Assembly: GCF_024809975.1 (NCBI RefSeq)
Contig: NZ_JANUDY010000004.1
Coordinates: forward strand, 248,001 to 312,000
Direction of reading: 5' to 3'
DNA length: 64,000 nt
Origin: Comamonas sp. BIGb0152
GTDB lineage: Bacteria; Pseudomonadota; Gammaproteobacteria; Burkholderiales; Burkholderiaceae_C
The position numbers and the translations under genes were made by a program. Each line of letters starts with the position of its first letter. Within the stretch, counting starts at the first letter, position 1. Positions 1-8,507 of the stretch are shown here, piece by piece. The notes below the pieces were generated by a model, which was not told the DNA's origin, made no database searches, and saw only the letters and a list, made by a program, of their open reading frames with translations.

Positions 1-1038
1 GGCAAACGGCCCGACCAGCGCGCCCTCGCCCACCACCGCGCCAGCGGCCTCGCCATCGATATGGGTGAAAGGGTGGATCACGGCATCGGCCGCAATCTCG
101 GCATTGCTGATGTGGCAGTAGGCACCAATGCGCGCGCCATCACCAATGCGCACTTGGCCGCCAAAGATGCAGCCAACATCGATCTCGACATCCTGGCCGC
201 AGATGAGCTGCGCCTTGCCGCCGCGGGCATCGTCGCGCAGGTCAAAACGGGCCGGGTCGGCCATGCGCACGCCCTGGGCCATCAGCGCCTGGGCCTGGCG
301 CATCTGGTGGGCACGCTCCAGCTCAGCCAGCTGCTGGGGGCTGTTGATGCCCGCCACCTGCAGCACATCGTCAATGCAGTGGCCCTCTACGGCCACGCCA
401 TCGGCAACGGCCATCGCCACGATGTCGGTCAGGTAGTACTCGCTCTGGGCGTTGTGGTTGTTCAGCTTCGCCAACCAGGGTTTGAGTCGGTGCACCGGCA
501 CGGCCATGATGCCGCTGTAAACCTCCGTAATGGCGCGCTCGTTCGCATTCGCATCCTTTTGCTCGACGATGCGCTGCACGGTGCCTTCGGCATTGCGGAC
601 GATGCGGCCATAGCCAGTCGGGTCGGGCATGTTGACGGTGAGCAAGGCCATGCGGTCGCTGCCTGCCGCATCCAGCAAGCCCTGCAAGGTGCTGGCCTGG
701 GTCAGCGGCACATCGCCGGACAGCACAATCGCCATGCCGTCGTCGGCCAGCAAAGGCACGGCCTGCTGCACCGCGTGGCCCGTGCCCAGCTGCGGCTCCT
801 GGCGCGCAAAGGCCAGTTGGCTGATGCCGGCGCTGGTCTGGCCAATGGCCGCCTCGACCTGTTCTGCACCATGGCCGGTGATCACCACCGCCGCGCGCGC
901 CTGCAATTGGGCAGCGGTATCGAGCACATGCTGCAGCAGCGCACGCCCGGCCAGCTTTTGCAACACCTTGGGGTGGCGGCTTTTCATGCGCGTGCCCTTG
1001 CCGGCGGCCATGATGATGATGTCGAGTGGAGCGGTCAT
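1..1038 (-). CDS. glmU: Bifunctional UDP-N-acetylglucosamine pyrophosphorylase / glucosamine-1-phosphate N-acetyltransferase, 3' end missing
   Basis: Translating the minus strand from the ATG at 1038 gives an open frame of 346 codons that runs off the left edge. It begins MTAPLDIIIMAAGKGTRMKS, the nucleotidyltransferase signature of GlmU, followed by HPKVLQKLAGR, GTGHAVQQA and LSGDVPL, which belong to the uridylyltransferase domain (about residues 1-230). The visible C-terminal part (about 250-346) has the hexapeptide rhythm of the left-handed beta-helix acetyltransferase domain. GlmU makes UDP-GlcNAc for peptidoglycan and LPS in the cytoplasm. The family is about 455 residues long, so roughly 110 are outside the window. 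Confidence 0.95.
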   Translation of the reverse strand, partial: MTAPLDIIIMAAGKGTRMKSRHPKVLQKLAGRALLQHVLDTAAQLQARAAVVITGHGAEQVEAAIGQTSAGISQLAFARQEPQLGTGHAVQQAVPLLADDGMAIVLSGDVPLTQASTLQGLLDAAGSDRMALLTVNMPDPTGYGRIVRNAEGTVQRIVEQKDANANERAITEVYSGIMAVPVHRLKPWLAKLNNHNAQSEYYLTDIVAMAVADGVAVEGHCIDDVLQVAGINSPQQLAELERAHQMRQAQALMAQGVRMADPARFDLRDDARGGKAQLICGQDVEIDVGCIFGGQVRIGDGARIGAYCHISNAEIAADAVIHPFTHIDGEAAGAVVGEGALVGPFA

Positions 1039-1155
1039 GGTGAATCAGCGAGGCGGTGCCCGGCACCGCCTCTAATAGACAAAACCCTGTGATTATCGCG
1101 CGCCCGCTGCGCCACGCCGGGCCCGGGCATGGGATTGCCTGGCCGCTGATCAGGC

Positions 1156-1184
1156 AAAAAAAACAGCCTGCACGGGGCAGGCTG
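1156..1184 (-). terminator. Rho-independent terminator of the DUF2917 gene
   Basis: A perfect 8-bp stem (CAGCCTGC / GCAGGCTG, 1164-1171 and 1177-1184) with a 5-nt loop is followed on the minus strand by eight U (A-run at 1156-1163). It lies 23 bp past the DUF2917 stop codon and separates that gene from glmU. Confidence 0.85.
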
Positions 1185-1206
1185 GCGGTCGATCAGGTCG
1201 CGGAAC

Positions 1207-1632
1207 TCAGATGTTGTAGAACATGCTGCCGTCGGTCTTGCCCCATTGAAAGCGCGTGAACCAGCGGGCGGGCTGCTCATCCAGGTTGGGTTGGCCGCCC
1301 TGGTTCTTGGGGAAGTGGTAGACCAGCGCATCCTGGCGCTTGCTCTCGATCACCACCGATTGACCGGCCTTGAGCACCACGCTGTGGCCGGCATGCAATA
1401 CCAGGTCACCGGCTTGCAGGCTGGCTTCGTTGCTCAGACCCAGGCCCAGGGTGACCCAGGCGGTGCCTTCGGAGATGCGCAGCACGACATCGCGCTGGGG
1501 CACAAAGCTGACAGCCTTGCCGGACGGCAGAATGCGCATCTCGGCAGCGGCCGACGCGGCGCGGCCGCTGGCGCGCAAGGGGCGCGCAGCGATGGAGCCA
1601 GCGGACAGAACATGAGATGCAGACATTGCCAT
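1207..1632 (-). CDS. DUF2917 domain protein
   Basis: This 141-residue protein has no recognisable signal peptide. Residues about 30-115 read as a small cupin-like beta barrel (LRISEGTAWVTLG, AGDLVLHAGHSVVLKAGQSV), which is the DUF2917 pattern common in Burkholderiales. The ATG at 1632 has a good ribosome binding site (AAGGA, 7 nt upstream). A LysR gene points away from it 414 bp upstream, and two GTTAAC palindromes lie in its upstream region, so control by that regulator is plausible. The biochemical function of the family is unknown and none is inferred here. Confidence 0.8.
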   Translation of the reverse strand: MAMSASHVLSAGSIAARPLRASGRAASAAAEMRILPSGKAVSFVPQRDVVLRISEGTAWVTLGLGLSNEASLQAGDLVLHAGHSVVLKAGQSVVIESKRQDALVYHFPKNQGGQPNLDEQPARWFTRFQWGKTDGSMFYNI

Positions 1633-2045
1633 GGTGATTTCCTTTGCAGGGCCCTGGATTCGGTGCGATTCCTAGGGTTAACCCGATATGCGTATCTTGC
1701 GCCTCGGCCGTGCCTGCGTCCAATGAATAAAACAGGGGCGATCGATGCAGCCAAGGCATTAATGGTTAACCCTAGTTTTCAGGGTTTCTGCAGGCCCAAG
1801 CCCTGGCAGAGCCAGTGACAGCTATCGAAGCAGGAGCATGATGGAGCGCCGCGCCGGGCGTACATGCGGGCGCAGTGTGTGCTTCTTGCTACATTGCCAG
1901 GCATGCCCTGCCCGGCACCGCCCATTGGTGCCACTGCCCCTTGCATAAGCGCAGAGAATGGGCGCTGGCCACGGCAGCGCAGTGCCTCTGCCCTCCCGCC
2001 CAGCGCCCTGCCCTTTGTTGTGTGTCTGTATTTGCCGCCTTCACC
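1633..2045. promoter_or_regulatory. Divergent intergenic region with two palindromic candidate operators
   Basis: This is the gap between the DUF2917 gene and the LysR gene. It contains a 12-bp sequence CTAGGGTTAACC (1672-1683) and its exact inverse GGTTAACCCTAG (1764-1775). Each arm contains a palindrome of its own (GGGTTAACCC at 1675-1684, GGTTAACC at 1764-1771). A third half-site AGGGTT (1781-1786) pairs with AACCCT (1768-1773). The first palindrome is about 43-57 bp before the DUF2917 start codon, near where a promoter would lie. No credible gene was found in the stretch. Confidence 0.55.
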
Positions 2046-3020
2046 ATGCCAGACCTGCCCTTGCCGCCCTCCCTGCTTCGCACCCGGCCCATCGCCGTGG
2101 GCCATCTGCGCGCCTTTTTGGCGGTGGCACGCTATCTGAACTTTCGCGCTGCTGCCGAGGAGCTGGCGCTGACGCAATCCGCCGTCAGCCGCCAGATCCA
2201 GGCGCTGGAGGACGAGGTGGGCATTGCGCTGTTCCTGCGCCATACCCGCGCGGTGGAGCTGACCAGCGCCGGCGCCCAGCTGCAGCGCGCGGTGTCGCCC
2301 GCCATTGAGCGCATCGACTCTGCCGTGCGCCTGATCCGCCAGACCAGCGGCCGCAAGAGCGTGGCCATCACCACCTGGGCCAGCTTTGCGTCGATGTGGC
2401 TGATCCCGCGCATGGAGGCCTTCCAGCGCGACAACCCCGAGATCGACATCCGCATCGATGCCACCGACAACGTGCTCGACCTGGACACCTCCGATGTCGA
2501 CCTGGCACTGCGTTACAGCCTGCCCCAGCACGCCACGGCCGGCGCCCAGCGCTTGTTTGGCGAGCAGCTCGCCGTCGTCGCCAGCCCCTGGCTGCTGCAA
2601 AGCCACCCGCGCATCAGCCTGCCCGCCGATGTGGCCCGCCACACCTTGATTGAAGCGGGCGATGCCCACCGCCTGCAGCACCTGGACTGGCTGACCTGGG
2701 AGCGCTGGCTGGAGCTGCATGGCTGCGGCAATCTGCAGCCCAAGCGCTGGCTGTTTCTCAACTACGCGCACCAGATTGCGCAGGCCGCCTTGGCCGGCCA
2801 GGGCCTGGCACTGGCGCGCATGCCCCTGGTGGCCGACGCACTGGCCAGCGGCGACCTGGTCGAAGTACTGCCCGAATACCGCATGGACTCCCCGCTGGCC
2901 TACTGGCTCATCATTGGCCCACGTAGCCAGCAGCGCCCCGAGGTCACGGCCTTTTGCGCCTGGCTGCAACTGCAGGCTGCCGCTACGCGCACGGCGATTG
3001 GCGACACCTCGGGCGGCTGA
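2046..3020 (+). CDS. LysR-family transcriptional regulator (GcvA-like subgroup)
   Basis: The 324-residue protein has an N-terminal winged helix-turn-helix (about residues 18-77: LRAFLAVARYLNFRAAAEEL, then LTQSAVSRQIQALEDEVG and LFLRHTRAVELTSAG) and a type 2 periplasmic-binding effector domain (about 100-310) with a GcvA-like WLIPRMEAF and DVDLALRY. I chose the ATG at 2046 because the frame upstream has no LysR homology. It diverges from the DUF2917 gene and is followed 155 bp later by a Bug-protein gene, so either neighbour could be its target. The inducer cannot be read from the sequence. Confidence 0.88.
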   Translation: MPDLPLPPSLLRTRPIAVGHLRAFLAVARYLNFRAAAEELALTQSAVSRQIQALEDEVGIALFLRHTRAVELTSAGAQLQRAVSPAIERIDSAVRLIRQTSGRKSVAITTWASFASMWLIPRMEAFQRDNPEIDIRIDATDNVLDLDTSDVDLALRYSLPQHATAGAQRLFGEQLAVVASPWLLQSHPRISLPADVARHTLIEAGDAHRLQHLDWLTWERWLELHGCGNLQPKRWLFLNYAHQIAQAALAGQGLALARMPLVADALASGDLVEVLPEYRMDSPLAYWLIIGPRSQQRPEVTAFCAWLQLQAAATRTAIGDTSGG

Positions 3021-3175
3021 TGTGGGCTGTGCAGCGCCAGCGCTGATACGCCCATCCTCTCAGCCCCGGCCAATTCACTATTAGACAAGGCAGACCACCC
3101 TCCCTACAGTCAAAGCGGCTGCCTGCGCGTTCAACACCTGCAGGCAGCCACCTATAACGACACAAGGAGACTGCC

Positions 3176-4159
3176 ATGTTCAACCCTCGTTTTGGCCGCC
3201 GACGGGCGCTGGCGCTGTGTACCGCCCTGCTCGCCTGCGCGGCCAGCCCGGCGCTGCAGGCCCAGGACTTTCCCAGCAAACCACTCAAATTCATCGTGCC
3301 CTTTGGGCCGGGCAGCGGCACCGATACGTCGGCACGCTACTACGCCAAAAAGCTGCAGATGCTGATTGGTCAGCCCGTGGTGGTGGAGAACCGGCCGGGC
3401 GGCAACGGCTTTATCGCGGTCAAGCAGGCCATGGCGGCGCCGGCCGATGGCTACACCGTCTTTATCGGCAGCAACTCGACGCTGGCGGTGAACACGGCAC
3501 TGTTCAAAGCGCTGCCCTATGACCCGCAAAAGGACTTTGCCCCGCTGACGATGATGATGCGCGCGCCCGCCGTGGTGGTGGCACCGGGCGACAGCGACAC
3601 CAAGCAGCTCAAGGATTTGGTGGCCAAGGCCAAGGCGAGCCCCGGCAAGATCAACTTTGGCGCAGGCTCGGCCGGCTACCAGCTGATGGGCGAGCTGTTC
3701 AACGATGTGGCCAAGGTGCAGACCGTGCATGTGCCCTTCAAGGGCGCAGGCGAGGTGGCCACCGCTGTCGCCGGCCATACGGTGGATTACGCCTTTGCCG
3801 AGGCCACCTCGGTGCAGGAGCTGATCAAGGCCGGGCGCCTGACCGGCCTGGCCGTCGCCTCCGACAGCCGCGTGGCGGCCCTGCCCCATGTGCCCACCGC
3901 GCGCGAAGCGGGCCTGCCCGGTATCGAGGCCTACACCTGGGTCGGCGCCATGGTCAGCAGCAAGACACCGGAGGACATCAGCGCCAAGCTGGCAGGCTGG
4001 TTTATGCAGATTGCGGTGGAGCCCGAGACCCAGCAGTTCTACGCCAACCTGGGCGCCACGGCGATGAGTGGCGGCCCCGCGCAGATGCGCCAGTTCCAGG
4101 CCGATGAGATTGCGCTGTGGAAGCGCATTGCGACCCAGGCCAAGATCGAGCTGCAATAA
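3176..4159 (+). CDS. Bug-family (TctC-type) tripartite tricarboxylate transporter substrate-binding protein
   Basis: The 327-residue protein starts with a Sec signal peptide (basic MFNPRFGRRR, hydrophobic LALCTALLACAA, predicted cleavage after ALQA). The mature part has the Bug/TctC pattern: FPSKPLKFIVPFGPGSGTD, the strand-turn ARYYAKKLQMLIGQPVVVEN, RPGGNGFIA and a closing region QMRQFQADEIALWKRI. Such periplasmic proteins bind carboxylates or related small molecules. A ribosome binding site (AAGGAG) precedes the ATG. No TctA/TctB membrane genes are nearby, so this is an orphan, as is usual for the many paralogs in Comamonadaceae and Bordetella. The ligand is unknown. Confidence 0.9.
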   Translation: MFNPRFGRRRALALCTALLACAASPALQAQDFPSKPLKFIVPFGPGSGTDTSARYYAKKLQMLIGQPVVVENRPGGNGFIAVKQAMAAPADGYTVFIGSNSTLAVNTALFKALPYDPQKDFAPLTMMMRAPAVVVAPGDSDTKQLKDLVAKAKASPGKINFGAGSAGYQLMGELFNDVAKVQTVHVPFKGAGEVATAVAGHTVDYAFAEATSVQELIKAGRLTGLAVASDSRVAALPHVPTAREAGLPGIEAYTWVGAMVSSKTPEDISAKLAGWFMQIAVEPETQQFYANLGATAMSGGPAQMRQFQADEIALWKRIATQAKIELQ

Positions 4160-4315
4160 GGCTGCAGGCCCGCCTGGCCGGCCAGGCATCAAAGGCGGGC
4201 CCCGGGCACCCGTACACCCGGCTGCTCAGCGGCTGGTGCTGGTAGTCAGGCTTCCAGGGTCCAGTTCTTCCTTGCGGGCTGGCGCGTGCCAGCAGCAGTC
4301 AAAAAGAGGCGGTCC

Positions 4316-4355
4316 GAAAAAAGAGCCGCTCCCCAACGAAGGGGAGCGGCTCTTT
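4316..4355 (-). terminator. Bidirectional terminator, mainly for tyrS
   Basis: A perfect 14-bp stem (AAGAGCCGCTCCCC, 4321-4334; complement at 4341-4354) with a 6-nt loop is flanked by A-runs on the left, giving a U-run for leftward transcripts. It lies 72 bp past the tyrS stop and 160 bp past the Bug-protein stop, so it can end both convergent genes. Confidence 0.85.
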
Positions 4356-4426
4356 GATCGAACAGCCAGCCTGGCCAGACCAGCCCGGCCCAGTACACCC
4401 AGCTTTACGCGGGTACAGCGGTAGCT

Positions 4427-5659
4427 TTAGGCCAAAGTCACCCGGGCAAACTTGCGCTTGCCCACTTGCACCACAAAACTGCCGGCTGGCAGCTTCAGGC
4501 CCTTGTCTTCGATCACCACGCCGTCGACGCGCACACCGCCGCCGTCGATCAGGCGGTTGGCCTCGCTGGTCGAAGGCGCCAAATTGGCCTGCTTGAGCAG
4601 GGCGCCAATGCCCAGTGGGGCGCCGCTCAGGGCGACTTCGGGGATATCGTCGGGGATACCGCCCTTGCTGCGGTTCATGAAATCTTGCTCAGCCGCCTCG
4701 GCCGCTGCAGCGCTGTGGAAGCGTGCGGTGATTTCCTTGGCCAGCAGCACCTTGGCATCCTTGGGGTTGCGACCGCCTTCGATCTCCAGCTTGAGCGCGG
4801 CGATTTCCGGCAGGCCCATGAAGGACAGCAAGGTGAACCAGTCCCACATCAGGTCGTCCGAGATCGACAGCACCTTGGCAAACATGGTGTTGGCGTCTTC
4901 GGTGATGCCGATGTAGTTGTTCTTGGACTTGGACATCTTGTGCACGCCATCCAAGCCCACCAAGAGGGGCATGGTGAGCACACACTGCGACTCCTGGCCG
5001 TACTCGGCCTGCAGATGGCGGCCCATCATCAGGTTGAACTTCTGGTCGGTACCGCCCAGCTCCAGATCGCTCTTGAGCGCCACCGAGTCATAGCCCTGCA
5101 GCAGCGGGTACAGGAACTCATGCAGGCTGATGGAGCTGCCTTCGTGGAAACGGGTGTGGAAGTCGTTGCGCTCCATCATGCGCGCGACGGTGTACTTGGC
5201 CGACAGCTCGATCATGCCGCGTGCGCCCAGCTTGTCGCACCACTCGCTGTTGTAGCGCAGCTCGGTCTTGCTCGGGTCCAGCACCTTGTAGGCCTGCTCG
5301 CGGTAGGTCTCGGCATTCAGCTGGATCTGCGCGGCCGTCAGCGGCGGGCGGGTGCTGTTGCGGCCCGAGGGGTCGCCAATCAAGGTGGTGAAATCACCGA
5401 TCAGGAAGATCACGGTGTGGCCCAGATCCTGCAGCTGGCGCATCTTGTTGAGCACCACGGTATGGCCAATGTGGATATCGGGCGCGGTGGGATCCAGGCC
5501 CAGCTTGATGCGCAGCGGCACACCGGTGGCCTCGGATCTGGCCAATTTTTTGACCCATTCCTCCTGCGGCAGCAGCTCATCCACCCCACGCAGACTTACC
5601 TGCAAAGCCTCTTGCACACGGTCGGTAACAGGGTAAGTTGTAACAGTCGATTGATTCAT
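4427..5659 (-). CDS. tyrS: Tyrosine--tRNA ligase
   Basis: The 410-residue class I aminoacyl-tRNA synthetase charges tRNA-Tyr with tyrosine. The ATP-binding HIGH motif appears in [16 protein letters not shown] (about residue 60) and the KMSKS loop in [12 protein letters not shown] (about 240). The C-terminal 60 residues ([31 protein letters not shown]) form an S4-like RNA-binding domain. The length and motif style fit the TyrZ type found in many proteobacteria. The ATG at 5659 has only a weak purine stretch upstream. A leftward -10 candidate TATAAC lies at 5700-5695. Confidence 0.97.
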   Translation of the reverse strand: MNQSTVTTYPVTDRVQEALQVSLRGVDELLPQEEWVKKLARSEATGVPLRIKLGLDPTAPDIHIGHTVVLNKMRQLQDLGHTVIFLIGDFTTLIGDPSGRNSTRPPLTAAQIQLNAETYREQAYKVLDPSKTELRYNSEWCDKLGARGMIELSAKYTVARMMERNDFHTRFHEGSSISLHEFLYPLLQGYDSVALKSDLELGGTDQKFNLMMGRHLQAEYGQESQCVLTMPLLVGLDGVHKMSKSKNNYIGITEDANTMFAKVLSISDDLMWDWFTLLSFMGLPEIAALKLEIEGGRNPKDAKVLLAKEITARFHSAAAAEAAEQDFMNRSKGGIPDDIPEVALSGAPLGIGALLKQANLAPSTSEANRLIDGGGVRVDGVVIEDKGLKLPAGSFVVQVGKRKFARVTLA

Positions 5660-5904
5660 ATGGGGTTTCTCAGGTTGCCAACAAAGCCAAGGGCGTTATA
5701 CTCCAGCCCTTGCGTTGCAGCGTTTTATTCTAGCCGCGTCTGTCAGACGATGTCCCAAGGGGACTTCATCCAGACCCGCGAACGCTGTACCTAAGTTTTT
5801 TTGTGCCGTCTTGTTAAAAAACCGCTACCGCGCCTGCAGACGCGGTTTGTTTTGGGCTCCGACTACGCAGCCGACAAGAGGCAATCCATAACCGGGATGG
5901 AACA

Positions 5905-7269
5905 TTGAATAACGGATTCATCACCGCTGGCGGCCTCGTCATTCGCCAGCTGGTCAATACCGCCCAAGCTCACCCCAAGCGTCTCGCTGCAGCCCTCGCC
6001 GTCATGTTGATGACCGGCGGTGGCGCAGCTTTTGCCGTTGCTGAGCTGGGCCCCAACCCCTCCGACATGCCTGTGCAGACCGTGCAATACCCAGTCGAGT
6101 CGCTGGCGTCGGACATTGCGATCGCAGACCTGGTCGATGGACCAGGTTTTTCTTTGTACCGCACCGATGAGGTGCGCAGCAACGACACCCCGGAGTCGCT
6201 GTTGCGTCGCCTGGGCGTGGCAGACCCGGCCGCGGCGGCCTTCATCCGCAGCAATGCCAAGGCCCGCAGCGCCATCATCGGCAAGGCCGGCCGCCAGGTC
6301 ACTGCCGAGACGACCCAAAGCCACGAGCTGACCACCCTCACGGTGCGCTGGGCGGGTGACAGCAGCGATGTGTTCCAGCGCTTTAGCATCCGCAAAGCCG
6401 ATGGCAAGTTCGACACCCTGACCGAGTTTCTGCCGCTGACCCATGGCACGCGCCTGTCGGGCGGCATCATCCGCAGCTCGCTGTATGCCGCCACCGATGC
6501 GGCCAGCCTGCCGGACAACGTCTCCAACCAGATGGTCGAGGTGTTTGCCGACAAGATCGATTTTCGCCGTGCGCTGCGCGCCGGTGACCGCTTCTCGCTG
6601 GTCTACGAAACCCTGGAAGCCGATGGCGAAGTGCTGGGTACCGGCCGCCTGCTGAGCGCCGAGTTCCGCAACAACGGCAAGACCCATGAGGCGCTGTGGT
6701 TCCAGGACTCGCCCAAGGACAAGGGCGCCTATTACAACTTTGCCGGCGAAAGCGGCGAGCGCAGCTATATTGGCTCTCCGGTCAAGTACACCCGTATCTC
6801 CAGCGCCTTTGCGATGCGCGTCCACCCCATCCACAAGACCTGGTCGGCCCACAAGGGTACCGACCTGGCTGCCCCGCAAGGCACGCCCGTGCGTACCGTG
6901 GGCGATGGCCTGGTCACCTTTGCCGGCGTGCAAAACGGCTACGGCAATGTGATCTACATCGACCACGGCAACAAGCACGAAACCGTCTACGCGCATTTGA
7001 GCCGCATCGCCGTCAAGCAAGGCGCGCGCGTGGACAAGGGCGACGAGATTGGCGCCGTCGGCCAGACCGGCTGGGCCACCGGCCCGCATTTGCATTTTGA
7101 GTTCCGCGTCGCCGGTGAGCAGCGTGACCCGCTGGCCATGGTGGCCGAAAGCGAAACCAGCAAGCCCATCGGCCGCCAGGCCCGCGCCAAGTTTGACAAC
7201 CTGGCCAACAGCATGCGCTTGGCCCTGAACGACCAGATGCTGATGCTCGAGACCAGCGCCAACCAGTAA
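5905..7269 (+). CDS. M23-family peptidoglycan metallopeptidase
   Basis: The 454-residue protein probably starts at TTG 5905; the only nearby upstream ATG (5897) hits a stop within four codons, and an internal ATG (residue 34) would split the membrane anchor. One hydrophobic segment (about residues 27-46) anchors or exports it. The C-terminal third is a LytM/M23 domain: the zinc ligands appear as HKGTD (about residue 317) and HLHFEF (about 397), with the typical VRTVGDGLVTFAG and GYGNVIYIDHG between them. Such enzymes cut peptide cross-links in the periplasm. Its position between tyrS and anmK is conserved in betaproteobacteria. Confidence 0.9.
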   Translation: MNNGFITAGGLVIRQLVNTAQAHPKRLAAALAVMLMTGGGAAFAVAELGPNPSDMPVQTVQYPVESLASDIAIADLVDGPGFSLYRTDEVRSNDTPESLLRRLGVADPAAAAFIRSNAKARSAIIGKAGRQVTAETTQSHELTTLTVRWAGDSSDVFQRFSIRKADGKFDTLTEFLPLTHGTRLSGGIIRSSLYAATDAASLPDNVSNQMVEVFADKIDFRRALRAGDRFSLVYETLEADGEVLGTGRLLSAEFRNNGKTHEALWFQDSPKDKGAYYNFAGESGERSYIGSPVKYTRISSAFAMRVHPIHKTWSAHKGTDLAAPQGTPVRTVGDGLVTFAGVQNGYGNVIYIDHGNKHETVYAHLSRIAVKQGARVDKGDEIGAVGQTGWATGPHLHFEFRVAGEQRDPLAMVAESETSKPIGRQARAKFDNLANSMRLALNDQMLMLETSANQ

Positions 7270-7363
7270 GCCGGTAATCAGCGCGTAACAGCCGCTGCCA
7301 CCGCCCCCAGGCCCCCACAATCTTGCTATTGTTGGGGCCTTTGCTTTTGCAGCCTGAACAACG

Positions 7364-8485
7364 ATGACTGAACGCTTTATTGGCCTGATGTCCGGCACCT
7401 CGCTGGATGGCGTGGATGGTGTGATTGCCCAGTGGCAAGCAGGCCGCATGGAGGTGCTGCAATACGCCAGCACCGGTTTTGACCCCGCCTTGCGCGCCGA
7501 GCTGCTGGCGCTCAACAGCGCGGGCGAGCAGGAGCTGCACCGCGCCGCACTGGCCGGCAACGCACTGGCCCGCAGCTATGCCCAGGTGGTGGACCGGCTG
7601 CTGGCGCGCAGCCAACTGCAGCCCTCCGACATCACCGCCATTGGCGCCCATGGCCAGACGGTACGCCACCAGCCCGGTCTGTGGGATGGCACGGGCTACA
7701 CCTTGCAGCTCAACCACCCTGCGCTGCTGGCCGAGCTGAGCGGCATCGCCGTGGTGGCCGATTTCCGCAGCCGCGATGTGGCGGCGGGCGGCCAGGGCGC
7801 ACCGCTGGTGCCCGCCTTCCACCACAGCGTGTTTGGCGGCGCGGGCGCGATGGGCAGCCTGCGCTGGGTGCTCAACATCGGCGGTATCTCCAACATCAGC
7901 CGCCTCCAAGGCGATGACATCCGAGGCTGGGACTGCGGGCCCGGCAATGCACTGATGGACCACTGGTGCCAGCTGAACACCGGCAATCCCTATGACGACG
8001 GCGGCCACTGGGCGGCCAGCGGCCAGGTGATTCCGGCCCTGCTCGCGGCCTTTATGGAGGAGGCTTTTCTCCACCTGCCTCCCCCCAAGAGCACCGGGCG
8101 TGACCTGTTCAACCCCAGCTGGCTGGCCCCCTTGCTGGAGCGCCATGCGCCCGGCGCGGCGCCTGCCGATGTGCAGGCCAGCCTGACCGCCTTCACGGCG
8201 CTGGCGATTGCGCAAGATATGCAGCGCCATGGCGCAGCCGAGGGACAGACCTTGGTCGTCTGCGGCGGGGGCGCGCTCAACCAGCACCTGATGCAGCGCC
8301 TGGCCGATCTGCTGCCTGGCGTGGCGGTGGACAGCTCAGCCGCCCACGGCCTGCCCCCTTTGCAGGTGGAGGCCAGCGCCTTTGCCTGGCTGGCACGCCA
8401 GTGCTGGCAAAGCCTGCCCGGCAACGTGCCAGCGGTGACCGGCGCGCGTGGTCCCCGGGTGCTGGGTGCTATTTATCCGCGCTAA
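7364..8485 (+). CDS. anmK: Anhydro-N-acetylmuramic acid kinase
   Basis: The 373-residue protein opens with the AnmK signature FIGLMSGTSLDGVDGVIAQW and has DITAIGAHGQTVRHQP, LNIGGISNIS, DCGPGNALMDHWC and TLVVCGGGALNQHL, all expected of this ASKHA-fold kinase. AnmK opens the 1,6-anhydro ring of anhydroMurNAc and phosphorylates it to MurNAc-6-phosphate, the entry to cytoplasmic cell-wall recycling. The neighbouring M23 peptidase gene fits the same theme. Length matches the family. It converges with the MFS gene, leaving 22 bp between the stops. Confidence 0.96.
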   Translation: MTERFIGLMSGTSLDGVDGVIAQWQAGRMEVLQYASTGFDPALRAELLALNSAGEQELHRAALAGNALARSYAQVVDRLLARSQLQPSDITAIGAHGQTVRHQPGLWDGTGYTLQLNHPALLAELSGIAVVADFRSRDVAAGGQGAPLVPAFHHSVFGGAGAMGSLRWVLNIGGISNISRLQGDDIRGWDCGPGNALMDHWCQLNTGNPYDDGGHWAASGQVIPALLAAFMEEAFLHLPPPKSTGRDLFNPSWLAPLLERHAPGAAPADVQASLTAFTALAIAQDMQRHGAAEGQTLVVCGGGALNQHLMQRLADLLPGVAVDSSAAHGLPPLQVEASAFAWLARQCWQSLPGNVPAVTGARGPRVLGAIYPR

Positions 8486-8507
8486 GAACCTGTCAGCCGC
8501 TAGGCTT

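Noticed and set aside
5817..5855. Inverted repeat (ACCGCG / CGCGGT) followed by T-rich sequence before the M23 gene
   Set aside because: It resembles a terminator, but no rightward gene lies upstream of it to be terminated, and the stem is short with competing pairings.
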